A stretch of 64,000 nucleotides of DNA, from the NCBI GenBank assembly GCA_947568835.1, contig OX387607.1, forward strand, positions 2,790,001-2,854,000, given 5' to 3'. This DNA comes from Protonemura montana (lineage: Eukaryota > Arthropoda > Insecta > Plecoptera > Nemouridae). Position numbers and translations under genes: made by a program. Every line of letters begins with the position of its first letter. The first letter of the stretch is position 1. The notes below the pieces were generated by a model. It ran no database searches, was not told the DNA's origin, and saw only the letters and a program-made list of their open reading frames with translations. Below are positions 51,258 to 63,915 of this stretch, piece after piece.

Positions 51258-54200
51258 TTAGATGGTTTCCTTCATAAGTACCAAAAAGTCACGGAATACA
51301 CTTGAACATTGAAAGACTGCCAAACTTTATTGTGTTTTTAGATTCAAGTCGGTCTGCTATTTTTTGTTTTCTCAAAAAACGATTTACAGAATTAGGCAGA
51401 TATTTGTCAAAAGTGTTGAGAAAATCTAAGACTTAATATATGATAATGCCTTGAAAATGTAAGGAACATCTGTCATTTGAAAGCAAACAGAATTGCAGTC
51501 CATGTCGTTACATACTTTGCTCATTTAATACGAAGTATCACACAACTTTTTCTAGCTTACATAGAAGATATTGTCCATGTTTGACTGTCCATTTATTCCG
51601 ATGCTTTCCCAAATTACATGAAATAACGCCAGGGAAAAGTACTTGGCTGAAAGAATGCCTCTTCTGTACGAGCACGAAGTTCGAATGAAAGTTCGGGGAC
51701 CGCAAGACTCTCGATAGACGCCGACGCTGACGCCGAAGACGCCACACTGAGGACTCGGAGACGCCGGAAAGTTTCACGACGCCCGACTCTAATGAAAGTG
51801 CTCCACTAACTCACGTCTCGTAAAAGCAGAGCAAATTTTATGTCCCGATCAATGTCAAATATTTGCTTAGGTGCCAATCTTAAGAGGCAGTCGCTATATG
51901 TGAGTTTTTCTATGAATGTCTCCCTATACACAGTGTTTGCCGTGCTTTGATCTCTTTGTCTTGCCGCGATAAGTGGCCTGTTTATTAAAGTGTTTCCATC
52001 TCGGCGTGTTGCGCCGAGGAAAAGTTTCGTGTTTATATGAAATGGTTTTCGTTTGGGGCTTAACTTTTATGCGGAAAGAAAACCGGGTTTGCAATGAATC
52101 TTGGGCGAAGCGTTTTATTCAGAGAGAACGCTCATCTCGTTGCACGAAGTCGCAGTGTTTCATCTTTTCTTTGACAGCCGTTTCTGCATCTTGATGAACC
52201 TTTCTTCGCGTCTTAAATCCTTCGTTCATTGTTGCCATAAGCTGCACTTGCTTTTTGATGGCAATTATTTATGAGTTTTTTCACAAAAAATTATAAATGA
52301 GATGTGAGATTTATTTTCCATAATACTTTTTTGACGACGAGGAAAATAATCTAAGTAGGAGTTCTTTGTTAATTGCAAATTCGTCGTAATTGAGTCGCAA
52401 TATTAATTACTGAGATTTATAACACGATCAGGTATAAAACATCTTGCAAGAACCATCAACGCATCCAAGGAAGATCAAAATTACCAGGGCACATGCCGTT
52501 GCTCTCAATTTCCCATATTACGCAATTCAGGCAAAATATTTTCTTCGTTAGGAAAATTAACGGCAGCGTAAATACATTTATAATTGCTTCATCCTTGAGT
52601 AGGCTGCAGATTTTCCGACGTAACGCGAGAGATTTTCCGAGCAAGAAAATCTTGCGACCGTCGCTCGCGCGCGCTTCAACATTTCCCGATATTTTCAGCG
52701 ACGGGTGAAAATGAAAATAAATGATCGTCGACGGCGACGAAACGTATTGATCTGACAGATTTCTGTTCTCGTCCAACGATGGACGAGACTTGATGAAATG
52801 ACTGTCCGCTTTTTGCGCACGTCCGAGGACATGCGATTCACCAATTGACTGCAAGGTGACGTATCGAACTGCAAACACAACATTGTCGATGTGTTGTCTG
52901 CATTTCATGACATAGGACACTGACCCCTACAATATGATGACCACTCGTAAGGATTGACATGAATAATTGGGAAAAAATACTAATAAGCCGTCAGCGAAGT
53001 CATCGTTTATAAAAGAAATTAGAAAGATACACCTAAATAAGCGTAACGTAAAAATGCGTTTTTTTTTTTTTATTATTTGGTTTTACAAATCAATGAAAAG
53101 TGCTGAATATCAGGACATTCTTGGGGAATATCCAGGGAATCTAGAAGACCGCTCATGTGAATTGTTTTTATTTTCATTTGATAACGATCATTCGGCAATA
53201 ACAAGCAATAAAGCAATTGTTGAACGTCGAACAATTTGTATCGCATCTCGCCACGAGGTTCGGCGAAAGGTAACGACGCACGTGATGCTCCCATCTGAAA
53301 TAGACTGGCAGGAGGGAAAGTGCAAACTGCACGCGTTTTAGTCGTTCACCAATAGGGAATTCCTTGGCCCACTGAACGCGCGATTCAATTATCTAGATGG
53401 TCGGCAACTCTTTGTTGTCTCCGCTCCCGCAGCCCTGCACCGGCGTGGCTTAAAGGCTACTGGCCGATTAGCCCTCGCTAGCAGCTACCTACCGTGCAGT
53501 GGTCACGCTTGACAACGACAATTTGTTGGGCTAAAAATGGTAAAACACACTTTTACCACTTTGTTTTTGTTAAGCCGTCCCGGCATGGGGTAAAAGGTTG
53601 GTGGAGGAGCTAACGACAATAAGTCTAGCTAATTTCGTCTGAGAAATTGGCGCGAAATTGCGGAAAATAAATTATCAGGCTAACCGAGTTCGTAGAGAAA
53701 CAGATGGCTTTCCCTTTTTTTTTAAATCGAACCTCGATGTCTCTATTTGCAGCAGGAATCACTTTGACTACATCAATACGAAGACCTATGAACAGTGACT
53801 AGAAATGTATTCCAAGTTTTCTTCCTCATTTATCTGGTTTACGAATTCAAAGTCTGCATTCGCTCGTCGTTTTTGTTAAAGTTTAACTGCGATTTGGACA
53901 AAAATCAAAAGCGGGATGATTGTTTGGTTGTACGTTAGCATCTTGGCTACTAAGCGCCAGCATGGACTAGCATGTGAAGCGGTAGGTATAGGTGAACATA
54001 GGTAACTGCCAGTCAGGTATACCTATTCAGTCATTGAAAACTCAGCACCCACAGCGAGGGCGAATTAGTTGTTGTTTCAATATAAAAATAGTTTAATGCC
54101 AATTAATTCGCGAGGCCAAATGTTTTGTTCCCGTGTAAATAGCTTGTAAATCGAGTGTGCTTTTGCTCTGTGGTTTGTAAGGGGAATGAATAATTTACTG

Positions 54201-56252
54201 TTTAAGAGATAAAAACTTTATTTTATTGACTCAACCAGTTTTCTTTTTGGCTCTATAAACCAAAATATATGACCGCAGGTTGAATCATGGCGATGCGTTA
54301 CGTCTTTTTAGATCGAATGAGCTTGTCTTTTTACTGGTGGAGATATAATTATGTTTGTAAAGTGTTTTACATGGTTTAGTTGTAAACTTTGTCTGCTAGG
54401 TAGCTAGTGTAAATATTTTTTGTGATTTCTTGTAACTGCACTAGCAAAGCACAACTAGAGACAATGGTCACGATCCACCTTTTGGTTCTTTGTCCCGCGA
54501 TTTTGATAACCTTACACTTAGAACACGAAATTTGAACTGAAAGACAACGTTAAGTCTTTAAGGGGGTTGAAACAAGCCGCCTCAAGCAAAGGGAGCGTTG
54601 TAACATCAACGGGGTAAAGTCAAAACCTTTCATGCCTTGAAGACTTAACTAGAATCATTTTATTACCGAGTCGTTTGTTGACCTTTGGTTAGTTCTCGGT
54701 GATATTCTCCAGATGCGACCATCGTAGAAACGCGCCGGTATTATTCTTTGCAGACAACATCAGAGCAGAGGAAGTGGTCAGAGGAAAGATAACAATGATG
54801 CAGTTTATTTTTAGTCCGCGCCTAAAACTCGAGCACAAACGGGGCACTAAAAACAGTGGACATATGCTTTCATGAGCGTAGAAAGTTGAAGTCGTGTGAA
54901 GCTACATAAAACGATGGGTTTGATCTGTTTAACGAGGTAAACAAATTTAGTTTTTACTGTCGGGGTCGTCGTCTGTTTATAATGATGCCTTCAAAAGAGT
55001 CACGCGACCTATCCGAACTAGAAATAACATTTTAAAAATTTTGTTTTTTCGTCTTAATTTAGTTTTCATGCGAGGAGTTCGCTTAGAAGCTTTCGACGCT
55101 CTAAAGAAGGTCTCTTCGGGAAACCAGTTATTTTTTATTTTGTTATGAAAAATTTGCTACTTTTCGCACAAAAAAGAAATAATTTGATTTCTTTTCCATC
55201 TAAACTATTATTTTTCACGTACGGTACCAACTGAATGACCCGGTATTTTCTTCAGAAGTTCCAGATAGAGCGAAGACAGGAAAGAAAGGTGTATATTTCC
55301 AGTACGCTTCACGCTATTGTGCTTTATACCCTCCGGGTAATTTCATGGAACATGCTATGCTCAGGAGTCCATGTTAGTTGAGTCCCAGATCATGACCCTC
55401 CCCCTTTTCCCTTCCGTTACCTAATTCTTGATGTTCCTTTGAAATAATGACCAGGTAACCCTACAAATTCAGTAGTATAGGCGAAAAGTTTATTTCAAGC
55501 TGATTTCCTTTAGAAGGTGTCAGCACTTCTACATGACAAATCAGGTCAAATTTGCTCATAAAATACTCGTTTCTCGCCGGTTTCCATAACGATTCGGCTG
55601 CAACGGGTCATCATGGTCGTGAAATACATCAACTGTTAGCAACTGATCAAGCTGTCGCTAATTATTAACGATTTCTATGAACTTTTTAGCAAGATCTAGT
55701 CAACCGGATCCAAGTTATCTTAGCGTTCTTAAAACAGCCGGCGTCGACGAGCAGACGATTTAATTGCTTGAAGCAATGTCGGCAGAGCAAGTTTGATGCT
55801 CCCGTTGATTTGCGCATCATTTAGTAATCAGCCACGCTTGCCAGAGATGAGAGTAGGTATGCAAATCGTGACGGTACTTTTTTATGCAAAGTTATTGCAA
55901 TTTATACAAATTTTCGTCTTTGATGTTGCATTGTTTGCATATCGACGGCGAGCAGCTCCAGCTAACAGAGCAATAAAGGCTTGACGTGCAGACAGATAAG
56001 TTTCAATAATCACACGTTTGAGCTTGCTTTGAGCACGCTTTGAGCGTCGGTCACATACACAAAGGTCGACCATGATTTGTGTTTTTGTAGCCAGTGTGAA
56101 AGGGGATTCTTGGCGAGTGTTCGGTCTTCTGCCTTGTTTGTCAGCTATAAGTTTTGATCGATTCAATATGGTTGATTCTTTTAAATATATTTACGAGCAC
56201 TACTAACCTTTCCAAAATGTGTACCTAGTCGGGGAATTCCCCATTTTGGTGC

Positions 56253-56675
56253 AGAACGGTTTGTCGTGTTGGAAACACTGGTCTTCGTGAGATCACCGAA
56301 GTTAAGCAACACTGCGCTGGGTCAGGTATTGGATGGGTGACCATCATACACATGACCAGTTCTGTTCGGGAGAGAGGTTGGAGGGATTAAGGTTAATACA
56401 AAAACTACACTCGCCTTGCTTATCAACCTCTCGACAGCATGGATTTGTGGAGGAATCCTGTTGTTTGCATTGTACCGTCCTTCGGAAGGGAGTTAAACCA
56501 ATTGTCCCCTTGGTGCTCGTCGACAGGAGTAGGCCACGTGACGGCACCGGGTTTCCCCTCCTCACTTCTAGACTAGTTACATATTATCATCATACTTATC
56601 ATCATCCATTCACTCACCGGCGCTATTAGACCAGTGCAACATGGCCCATTGTTAAAACAGTGCGTCATTCAATGA
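56253..56675 (+). mobile_element. 5S rRNA-derived SINE, best-preserved full-length copy (copy C)
   Basis: The head, about 56255-56340, contains GAGATCACCGAAGTTAAGCA and GGTCAGGTATTGGATGGGTG. These correspond to the internal control region of 5S rRNA genes (GATCACCGAAGTTAAGCA and the C-box-like GGATGGGTGACC). The body then runs from GACCAGTTCTGTTCGGGAGA to TTGTTAAAACAGTGCGTCAT. No poly-A tail is present. Confidence 0.88.
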
Positions 56676-58635
56676 CCAATTATTACAAAATTCGAAGAAT
56701 TTTGGAACGAAAAACTTGCAGGAATGTTCCGAACCTATTTTCATCTTTTTTTTCGGAAATTCTTTCTTGATTATTTAAAAAATTGTTGCCAGAGATATTT
56801 TTTTCTCACACGCAGCTGATTAGCTGTTGCAGAGATATTAACCTTGATCATAACTAGGTCAAAGACTTTGTTACAACGGGAAAACGTTTTTGAACTGACG
56901 GAAAAACGGCGAATCTAGTTAGGGTTGTAGTCTAACAGATCAAATCACATCTCCTAACCTCCCCAAGTTACACTAAAAGTACTTTTTATTATATATTTTA
57001 GCATTTCTCTGCTAGCAATGTTAGTTATTGTAGATTAAAAGTGGGGACCAGATTAAATGGCTTTTCCATATTTTAAATTTGTCTCTTGAGCGACTTAAAT
57101 CGATGAATTCTTTCCAGACGCGACTTTCTGGTCCTGGCTGGTCTGCCGGAATAAAGTACGATTCAACTCGATTATTTCAGAAGTAACGCGATTTACTCGC
57201 AGTTTATCCAGGACAAGTCAAATATTGGGTTATCGATCAAATGCAATTCGTTAAATAACACAGCAGCGCGTTCGAAATCACCGAGGCTCACATTTTCAGT
57301 TTTCTTTACTGTGCACATTTTACCTTGCCTAAAATGTAAGAAAATTTCTGGAAAAGATGTGAAGTACTTTTCGTGCGTGTAGTTTCCTCCTTTTCTTTGG
57401 CATCTGTGGCAGTATTATGTAATTCAGATTGACATATGACTTAAATATGCCTTAAAAACAGCATTTTTTAAATGTTTCCTTTATTGACACAGATACTCTG
57501 CTTATAACGATCTAAATACCGGGCTTTACGCCCTTATCCAAGAGTATTGACTAATTATAACAGGTATAACTTGCTGGATTGTTTTAGTAGTCATCAGACC
57601 GTCAGAGAAAGCAGAAAATTGGGTTCTATTCAATAAGTAGGCATGTCCTTACTACAAAACAGAGGCGTTGATGAAATTGTCATTTTAAACAATTTCAATT
57701 TGAAATTTATTTTATGATCTAATTGTTTAACGAGGCTACTGCATTTGCGTTAAATACCTGGACGTTGAAGGCTTTCAAGGATTTTTGAAAGACTGAACGT
57801 TTAAAACCTCCATGTACCCAGCACAAAAAAGGAAAAAAAATCAAAGAAGGGCTGCAGGGCTTTGGTTTTGCTGGTGATTCCATGCGAGAGCTGAGACCAG
57901 CAAGCGATAGATAGGGACCAGGGAGGCGATTGTGTAAAAAAGTTAAGGGTCCTTACAGATAATGATTCTTATCACAAAAGTTATACAATCGCCTACCAGC
58001 GCACAATTTTCCAGACATTTCCAAACATTGTTTTTGTTAGAAAATTACAAAGTGTTTTGTAATATTGAATAACTACTTTGCCCAGACGGATTGCATCTAT
58101 TTTCTTGCAAACTACTCACATTGTTTGAAACGTTACTTGGTAATCATTATATTACTCGACTCGAGTTTGTTTGGTTTGTACTCAGACATACATTAGATTA
58201 AGTTTTGTTAGTGCAAATCAAACTTGAATATGATGCTTGGTCCCTATGCTTAGGCTGCAGTTGCAGTTGCAGTTGCTGCAAGTTGCTTTGATTGGCCAGG
58301 ACGCGCTTTTCATAGAGTTTGATCTTTTTGGTATATCGCTGTTTTTTAAGTGAACTTTCAATTACGACTAGTGAAGTGAAGTCGCAACACACTACCTAAA
58401 TAATTTAGGCTATGTTTTTTATGTTTCATTTTTTTGATTTTAGAAAAAAATTAGGAATATACATTTCAAATTAGGAGTGTAGATTAGACATGTAAGATTT
58501 TCCAAGCAGAAATAAGTTTGAGGTATCTTGAATGAACGTAGTCAAGGTTTTAGCGAAGCTACTCTGTATTTCAGTAATACATACGTGGCCATTGGATTAT
58601 TACTCAACGCTTAGCTGGTTCGTAAGTTAAAGAAT

Positions 58636-61600
58636 CTACTGGAATCTCCGCCATCTTCTAGCCGCAGTAGGTTTGAACGCAGCTTTCGTGACACGTTTTG
58701 GTTTGGTTCCTCGCATAGCATCTGCCACACGTTTCAGCGTAGATTCTGCCTCATGTCTCAGCGTAGATTCTGCCACGGGTTGGAGCGTAGATTCTGCCAC
58801 AGGTTCGAGCGTAGATTCTGCCGCAAGTCCTGCCACAGGTTTTGCCATAGTTTTCTGTGAAGACTCCTTCACAGGTACCTGCTCAATTTCGGGCGCTTCA
58901 ATAACGAAAGGCAACGTATTTTCGAGAGATTCCTCGTCCGACGTCCCCAGAGATTCCGAAAGCGCCGTTTGGCTCGTAGTTTTCGTATTCTTCGCCGTCA
59001 TAAGAGACAGAGTCGTCGAGGTGAGTCCGTTCAACTTGATGCACTTGACGCACGCTTGGGTAGGCATTCCAACGCCTCCGGTCTGCTGGCAATGCGGGAA
59101 GAATATGTTATCAGGGTCCAATTGCTCCGGAAAACACAAGCTGTTGTAGTTACCGCACTTTTTCAGGCAAGGGTCGTCTTCACAATCCCGACCTTCGCAA
59201 CCCCTATCTGTCGTGGACGTTCTGGTGGTATGCGTAGGGAGCGATGGTCTCGGGGCCGGAGTCGGCGTCACGGCAAACGTCTTGAGACAATGCAGACACG
59301 CGATCGGTGGCAATACGGAGTTGATTTCGTCGTCGCAGTGTGGGTAGAATAAATCGAAGGGATCTATGTACTCTGGCAGGCAGATGTCTTCGTAGTTCAG
59401 GCAGCGTTGGCGGCAAGGATCGTCTACGATTTCGGTGACTGTGGGCTTTGTTGGTGTTATGGTTGGATTGTGGGTAGGTTGTGGGTTGGTGATGGCCCCG
59501 TTGACTTTCAAGCAGAGTAGACACCCTTTCTGAGGCATTCCAACGCCGCCGGTATCTTCACAGTGAGGGCTGAACTCGTCTTTGATGTCGATCCATCGAG
59601 GCACGCAGAGACCTTCGTAGGAGCCACCACATTTTTCCAGACATTTTTCATACACGCAGCCAAATTTGGATGTTCTACAAAGATCAGTATTTATTCCAGG
59701 AATAGGTCTACTTAGAGGTGATTGGGGCGTTGACGACACTGGGTTTGGCTGGAGTCCGGGACTCGTATTTGGAAGTTTGGTGTTGTATTTTCGGGTAGTT
59801 TTGACTTGAGGGTATCGCACCGATGTGGGTCGTTGAGATTTTGGTGTCAGCCCGTGAGACTGGATGCAAGAAATGCACCACTGGGTTGGTCTCTTGAGTA
59901 TGTTTAGCTGGTGCTCGCAATGCGGGCTGTAAAGATCCGTCGGATCCAAGAACTCAGGCATGCATATGTCTTTGTAACCTTTGCAGATCGAATAGCAAAA
60001 GTCGTTCTGTAAACGAAGAATTGAGTCATTTTTAGAAATCAAATAAATTATATCTCGATTAGAATTAAAAGTGTAGTATTGCCAAAAACATTGTAATAGT
60101 AATAGATGGGTGAAACGAGGGTTTTCGTGGCAATCTAAAACAAGTAACCCGTGCCCGGCATCGGACAGTTCATAACAATGTAATAGTAATGGGTGGGTGA
60201 AACAAGGGTTGTCATGGCAATCTAAAACAAGTAACCCGTGCCTGGCATCGGACAGTTCATCACAATGTAATAGTAATGTGTGGGTGAAACAAGGGTTGTC
60301 ATGGCAATCTAAAACAAGTAACCCGTGCCCGGCATCGGGCAGTTCATCACAATGTAATAGTAATGGGTGGGTGAAACAAGGGTTGTCATGGCAATCTAAA
60401 ACAAGTAATCCGTGCCAGGCATCGGGCAGTTCATCACAATGTAATAGTAATAGGTGGGTGAAACAAGGGTTGTCATTGCAATCTAAAACAAGTAACCCGT
60501 GCCCGGCATCGGGCAGTTCATCACAATGTAATAGTAATGGGTGGGTGAAACAAGGGTTGTCATGGCAATCTAAAACAAGTAACCCGTGCCCGGCATCGGA
60601 CAGTTCATCACAATGTAATAGTAATGGGTGGGTGAAACAAGGGTTGTCATGGCAATCTAAAACAAGTAACCCGTGCCCGGCATCGGGCAGTTTATCACAA
60701 TGTAATAGTAATGGGTGGGTGAAACAAGGGTTGTCATGGCAATCTAAAACAAGTAACCCGTGCCCGGCATCGGGCAGTTCATCACAACGTAATTAGCAAC
60801 GCGTGGGAGGAACAATAAGGAATCTAAATAATGGGTACCTGGATGCTATGCGCTGCTAGAAAAAGTAATTAGGTGATATCATGTTAAGTGTATGGTGACC
60901 AGAATAATACTAATTAACATTTTGATACGAGAAGTCTGAGTGCTTCAATGAGTTCTGAAGAAAAGTTAGACGTAGTCAAATTGACTGAATTGTCAGATTG
61001 TCAAAGCTAGCAAACCTCTAATTATTCACATGGACAACTAATATCATTATTGAAGAGTAGGTACTCTCGACCGCTAATAGAGCGCACTGCAGTACTTTTA
61101 AAAGCTATTTCATCGTCTGCAAATTGCCATGAAAACGTCATAAACTTTCTGCTAATAAGTTACTAGTTGTAGCAGAACAATCGGGAAGTGACCGGCAAAA
61201 AATCTGAACACAAACTCATGCGTCATGCACTGGGAGGCTGATACTAAACACTGTAAAAACAACGATATTAAAATGTGCTGTCATCTGACACCACCTGCTC
61301 TTGACATCTTTTGACAAATAGTCTTAGCTTGAAAGTATGTGTGTGTGTGAGAGAGGGTGTGAGGGTGTATCTTTGATATCGGTGCTATACGCAAGTTGTG
61401 AAAATGAGTGATTTATAGGCTGTCAGAATCATCAAAGGTTGCTTAAAAATGTTTTAAGAGATAATTTAGGAAAGATTGATCGAGTAAGTATGAAGAGATT
61501 TTGAACTAGTAGGAGATGACTGGGACAGAACAAAGAAGAATATGATTAAACAGAGAAAAATAGGATGAGATGGTGACAAGAGAAGAAATTCAGAAGAAGT

Positions 61601-62059
61601 AAAGGTATAGGAATGTACTTATAGAAAAAATGTACATTGGCTAATCTTTATGTTACTGCCTTAAAGATGAAACCTTTACGTTTTTGCTGAAATGGTAATG
61701 TTCAATAAAGGCGTTGAAAAATAAAAATAAAAAAAAAAACAATCAAGTACATAAATTTGCTCTCGAATATAATTAGGTAAACTACGTGACTTCTTTATAA
61801 GTCATAACCTTCAGTTACGGCGACATTTGTGTGCATAAACAATTGCACTAAAATGCACGGGGAATGCACTAAAATCAAATAATCTATCCATTGACAATAA
61901 GCGTAGACAGAATCCACAACGCAGATCTCAAGATTATCTTTAAAAATGAACAATTTTCCAGGGCTGGTCGCCATTACTCACATTTTCTATGAAACGCTGA
62001 GAGCAATTTGCCAAGCCAAGCACACATGCAAACAGCACGCACAGCGTCCGAACCTTCAT
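58636..62059 (-). CDS. secreted protein with four six-cysteine repeats, family not recognised (482 aa, two exons)
   Basis: Exon 1, 62059-61982 (26 codons), encodes a signal peptide, MKVRTLCVLFACVLGLANCS, and ends at GTGAGT. Exon 2, 60006-58636, follows a TTTACAG acceptor. Both are phase 0, so the join reads SQRFIENNDFCYSICKGYK. Four modules lie at about residues 30-73, 148-191, 224-266 and 306-348. They share C-x3-C-x6-7-C-x14-C-x12-13-C-x2-C with a conserved core like Y..IC.PE..DP.DLF.PHC. The linkers are Pro/Thr-rich and probably O-glycosylated. The C-terminus has ESTL-type octapeptide repeats (about 422-450) and a basic end, RRWRRFQ. There is no transmembrane segment or catalytic motif. 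I do not recognise the domain. It faintly recalls Kazal or chitin-binding modules, but the spacing differs. An extracellular structural, salivary or inhibitor role is only a guess. Confidence 0.82.
60091..60797 (+). repeat. 87-bp minisatellite, about eight units, in the intron of the cysteine-repeat gene
   Basis: The unit starts TGTAATAGTAATGGGTGGGT and includes AGGGTTGTCATGGCAATCTA and CCGGCATCGGGCAGTTCAT. Starts at 60191, 60278 and 60365 show the 87-base period. 87 is divisible by three, so a plus-strand frame stays open for 199 codons. It lies wholly within the spliced-out region of the minus-strand gene. Confidence 0.95.
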
Positions 62060-63804
62060 AGCGAACGTTTTGGCTTACAGCTGGCAGAATTTTAGCCACA
62101 CGCTGCTCTCGCTGCATATCTATTATTACTGTTGTAACGGTTTTTTTATTACAAATATTAGAATGCAATGTATTATAAGAGTTTTTGTCTCGTATGCCAA
62201 GGTGATAAATGAACAACAATTCAGTACTTGGTACCAAGCGGTTTAACAAAAAAAAAAAAACATAACTAAGTACCTTACGTCGGTTAGGTGAGCTAAGAAA
62301 CGAACACGTGAGCGTGACCAAGCTTTTGGGCAACGTCGTCTAGCAATTACACAGAGACATTTGTACTGAAAGGTATTGCTTCGAAACCACTTCTAACCAC
62401 TGGAGATCGCTGAAACTGGATTTGGTTGTTTTCGATCTTCTTCCAGCTCGGTTAAAAATCGCTGTCTCATTGACAGCAATCTTATCGCGTTGCAGCAATT
62501 CGTATACGATATTCCGGTGAGCGAGGAGATTTGTAGCAACTTTTGAGTGAAAAACGCACGGTTCACTACTTTAGTTAGAGTAGTTTTATTCAAGCTACGC
62601 AGTCCAAACTTTTTATTTTGTTGGAATCAATTCATTGCAGGATTCCTGTGTCATAAAAAAAAAGTAAATTTTAATAAGTATTTTGTACCTCAATGTTTAA
62701 GATTTTCGAAAGTAAAAGCATAAAATTGGCACATAATGAATTGACATTTCCGATTCTGCGAACGGCAGATTTCCAGCTATTTGCTGGAAAATGCGTCAAA
62801 CACGGGCCAACGAAAAGCGCTGCTTCGAAAGCTGACTCGAGGTTAAGAAACGTACTAACGAGTCAAACGAGATGTTTACGCTGCAAAGGTGTGCCTGCAA
62901 TTGTTGAACACAGTTACATGCCATATTGTTGAAGAAAAGAGTAAATATAGGAACCGTTGGATTCTGTAGAATTTAAAATCTGTAGATCAGACTCCCTCCC
63001 AACATCATATTCGCGAAATTAGTGCCAAAGTGCCAGAGTTTACACTTTTTTAGAGGATTGTAAATTGTAGTGGCAAAACAAAAATTAATACGAATTGGGC
63101 CCGATTTCGCCAAAATGAAGCCAAATTTGATATTGAAGTCAGTGAAAGATGAAGTCAGTATTTGATATTCCCTATATTAATGACAATTTTCAGTGGTCAA
63201 GTAAGTCAATTTAAGCAACATACGTAAAACAAGAAACATCGTTTCTAGCACGGAGTATTAATCAAAAGGGAACGTCTGGTGATGTAGAAATATTTGACCG
63301 TCACTTATAACTGAAACAATTTTCTTTTAAAACTCAAAGAGTGGTGAAAAACAAGCCTCGACTGGTCTTGGTTTAAATTGTTAACGGAGGCTAGCACAAA
63401 GTGAACAGCTACACAATTAAAATTGATGATGCGCCAGAACAGGGATTTCTGGAATAAATACCAAATTCAATGAAAGTTCCCATATTTTTTTGAGTGGTTG
63501 TTTATTTTTATGCTTTTAAGCCGTTGAAGATATAAAAAATGAGCAAACCTGAATTTGACCTCGAAACCTAGTTTCAACCGAACTTAAGTCAAAATCAGCT
63601 CAGAGCGTTAAAATTTCAACTCTTCATACTGCAACTGGAATCTCGAAAGTTAAAATTTATATTTTTGACGGTAGGTCCACAGTTGTCGAGGGTTAAGGAC
63701 AAAGTTGTCTCGTTCATAATTTATCATACAAGCATTTTCGCTCAAAGAGGGATTTTCGACTAGAATTTTAGCAATGCTTAAAAATCTCCGTACAAATACA
63801 CCAA
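62060..63804. other. upstream flank of the cysteine-repeat gene; no gene seen
   Basis: AT-rich, with only short frames lacking recognisable motifs. It should contain the promoter of the gene starting at 62059. Confidence 0.55.
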
Positions 63805-63915
63805 GCAATTCGGTGGTCACCCATCCAATACCTGACCCAGCCTGGTGTTGCTTAACTTCGGTGATCTCACGAGGACCGGTGTTTCCAACACGCCAAACGG
63901 TGCGGTGGTCACCCA
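63805..63915 (-). mobile_element. 5S-like SINE head (copy I)
   Basis: Minus strand: CGTTTGGCGTGTTGGAAACA, CCGGTCCTCGTGAGATCACC, GAAGTTAAGCAACACC and GGGTCAGGTATTGGATGGGT. This is the cleanest match to 5S rRNA in the window. The SINE body does not follow. Confidence 0.8.

Larger units (their letters stand above)
45061..58635. other. 13.6-kb interval with no confident gene
   Basis: Mostly AT-rich, with several 5S-SINE copies and a 12-bp minisatellite (listed separately). GC-richer coding-like islands lie at 50919-51257 and 51690-51800. At 58260-58290 a short CAG/CTG-like run makes a Gln/Leu-rich minus frame. Nothing matches a protein family I know. Confidence 0.5.

Noticed and set aside
58198-58392. 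64-codon minus frame with a Gln/Leu run
   Set aside because: It arises from a short CAG-type repeat. There is no signal peptide, splice context or family likeness.
60197-60796. 199-codon plus-strand frame in the 87-bp array
   Set aside because: It is open only because 87 is a multiple of three and the unit lacks a stop in that frame. It is antisense to an intron and has no start context or homology.
61974-62333. 119-codon minus frame overlapping the signal-peptide exon
   Set aside because: It lies in a different frame from the MKVRTLCVLF signal peptide, which alone gives a phase-matched splice to the cysteine-repeat exon.
63805-63905. Functional 5S rRNA gene
   Set aside because: Only the internal promoter region is well kept. 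The 5' and 3' stem-forming ends of 5S rRNA are absent, and other copies carry the SINE body.
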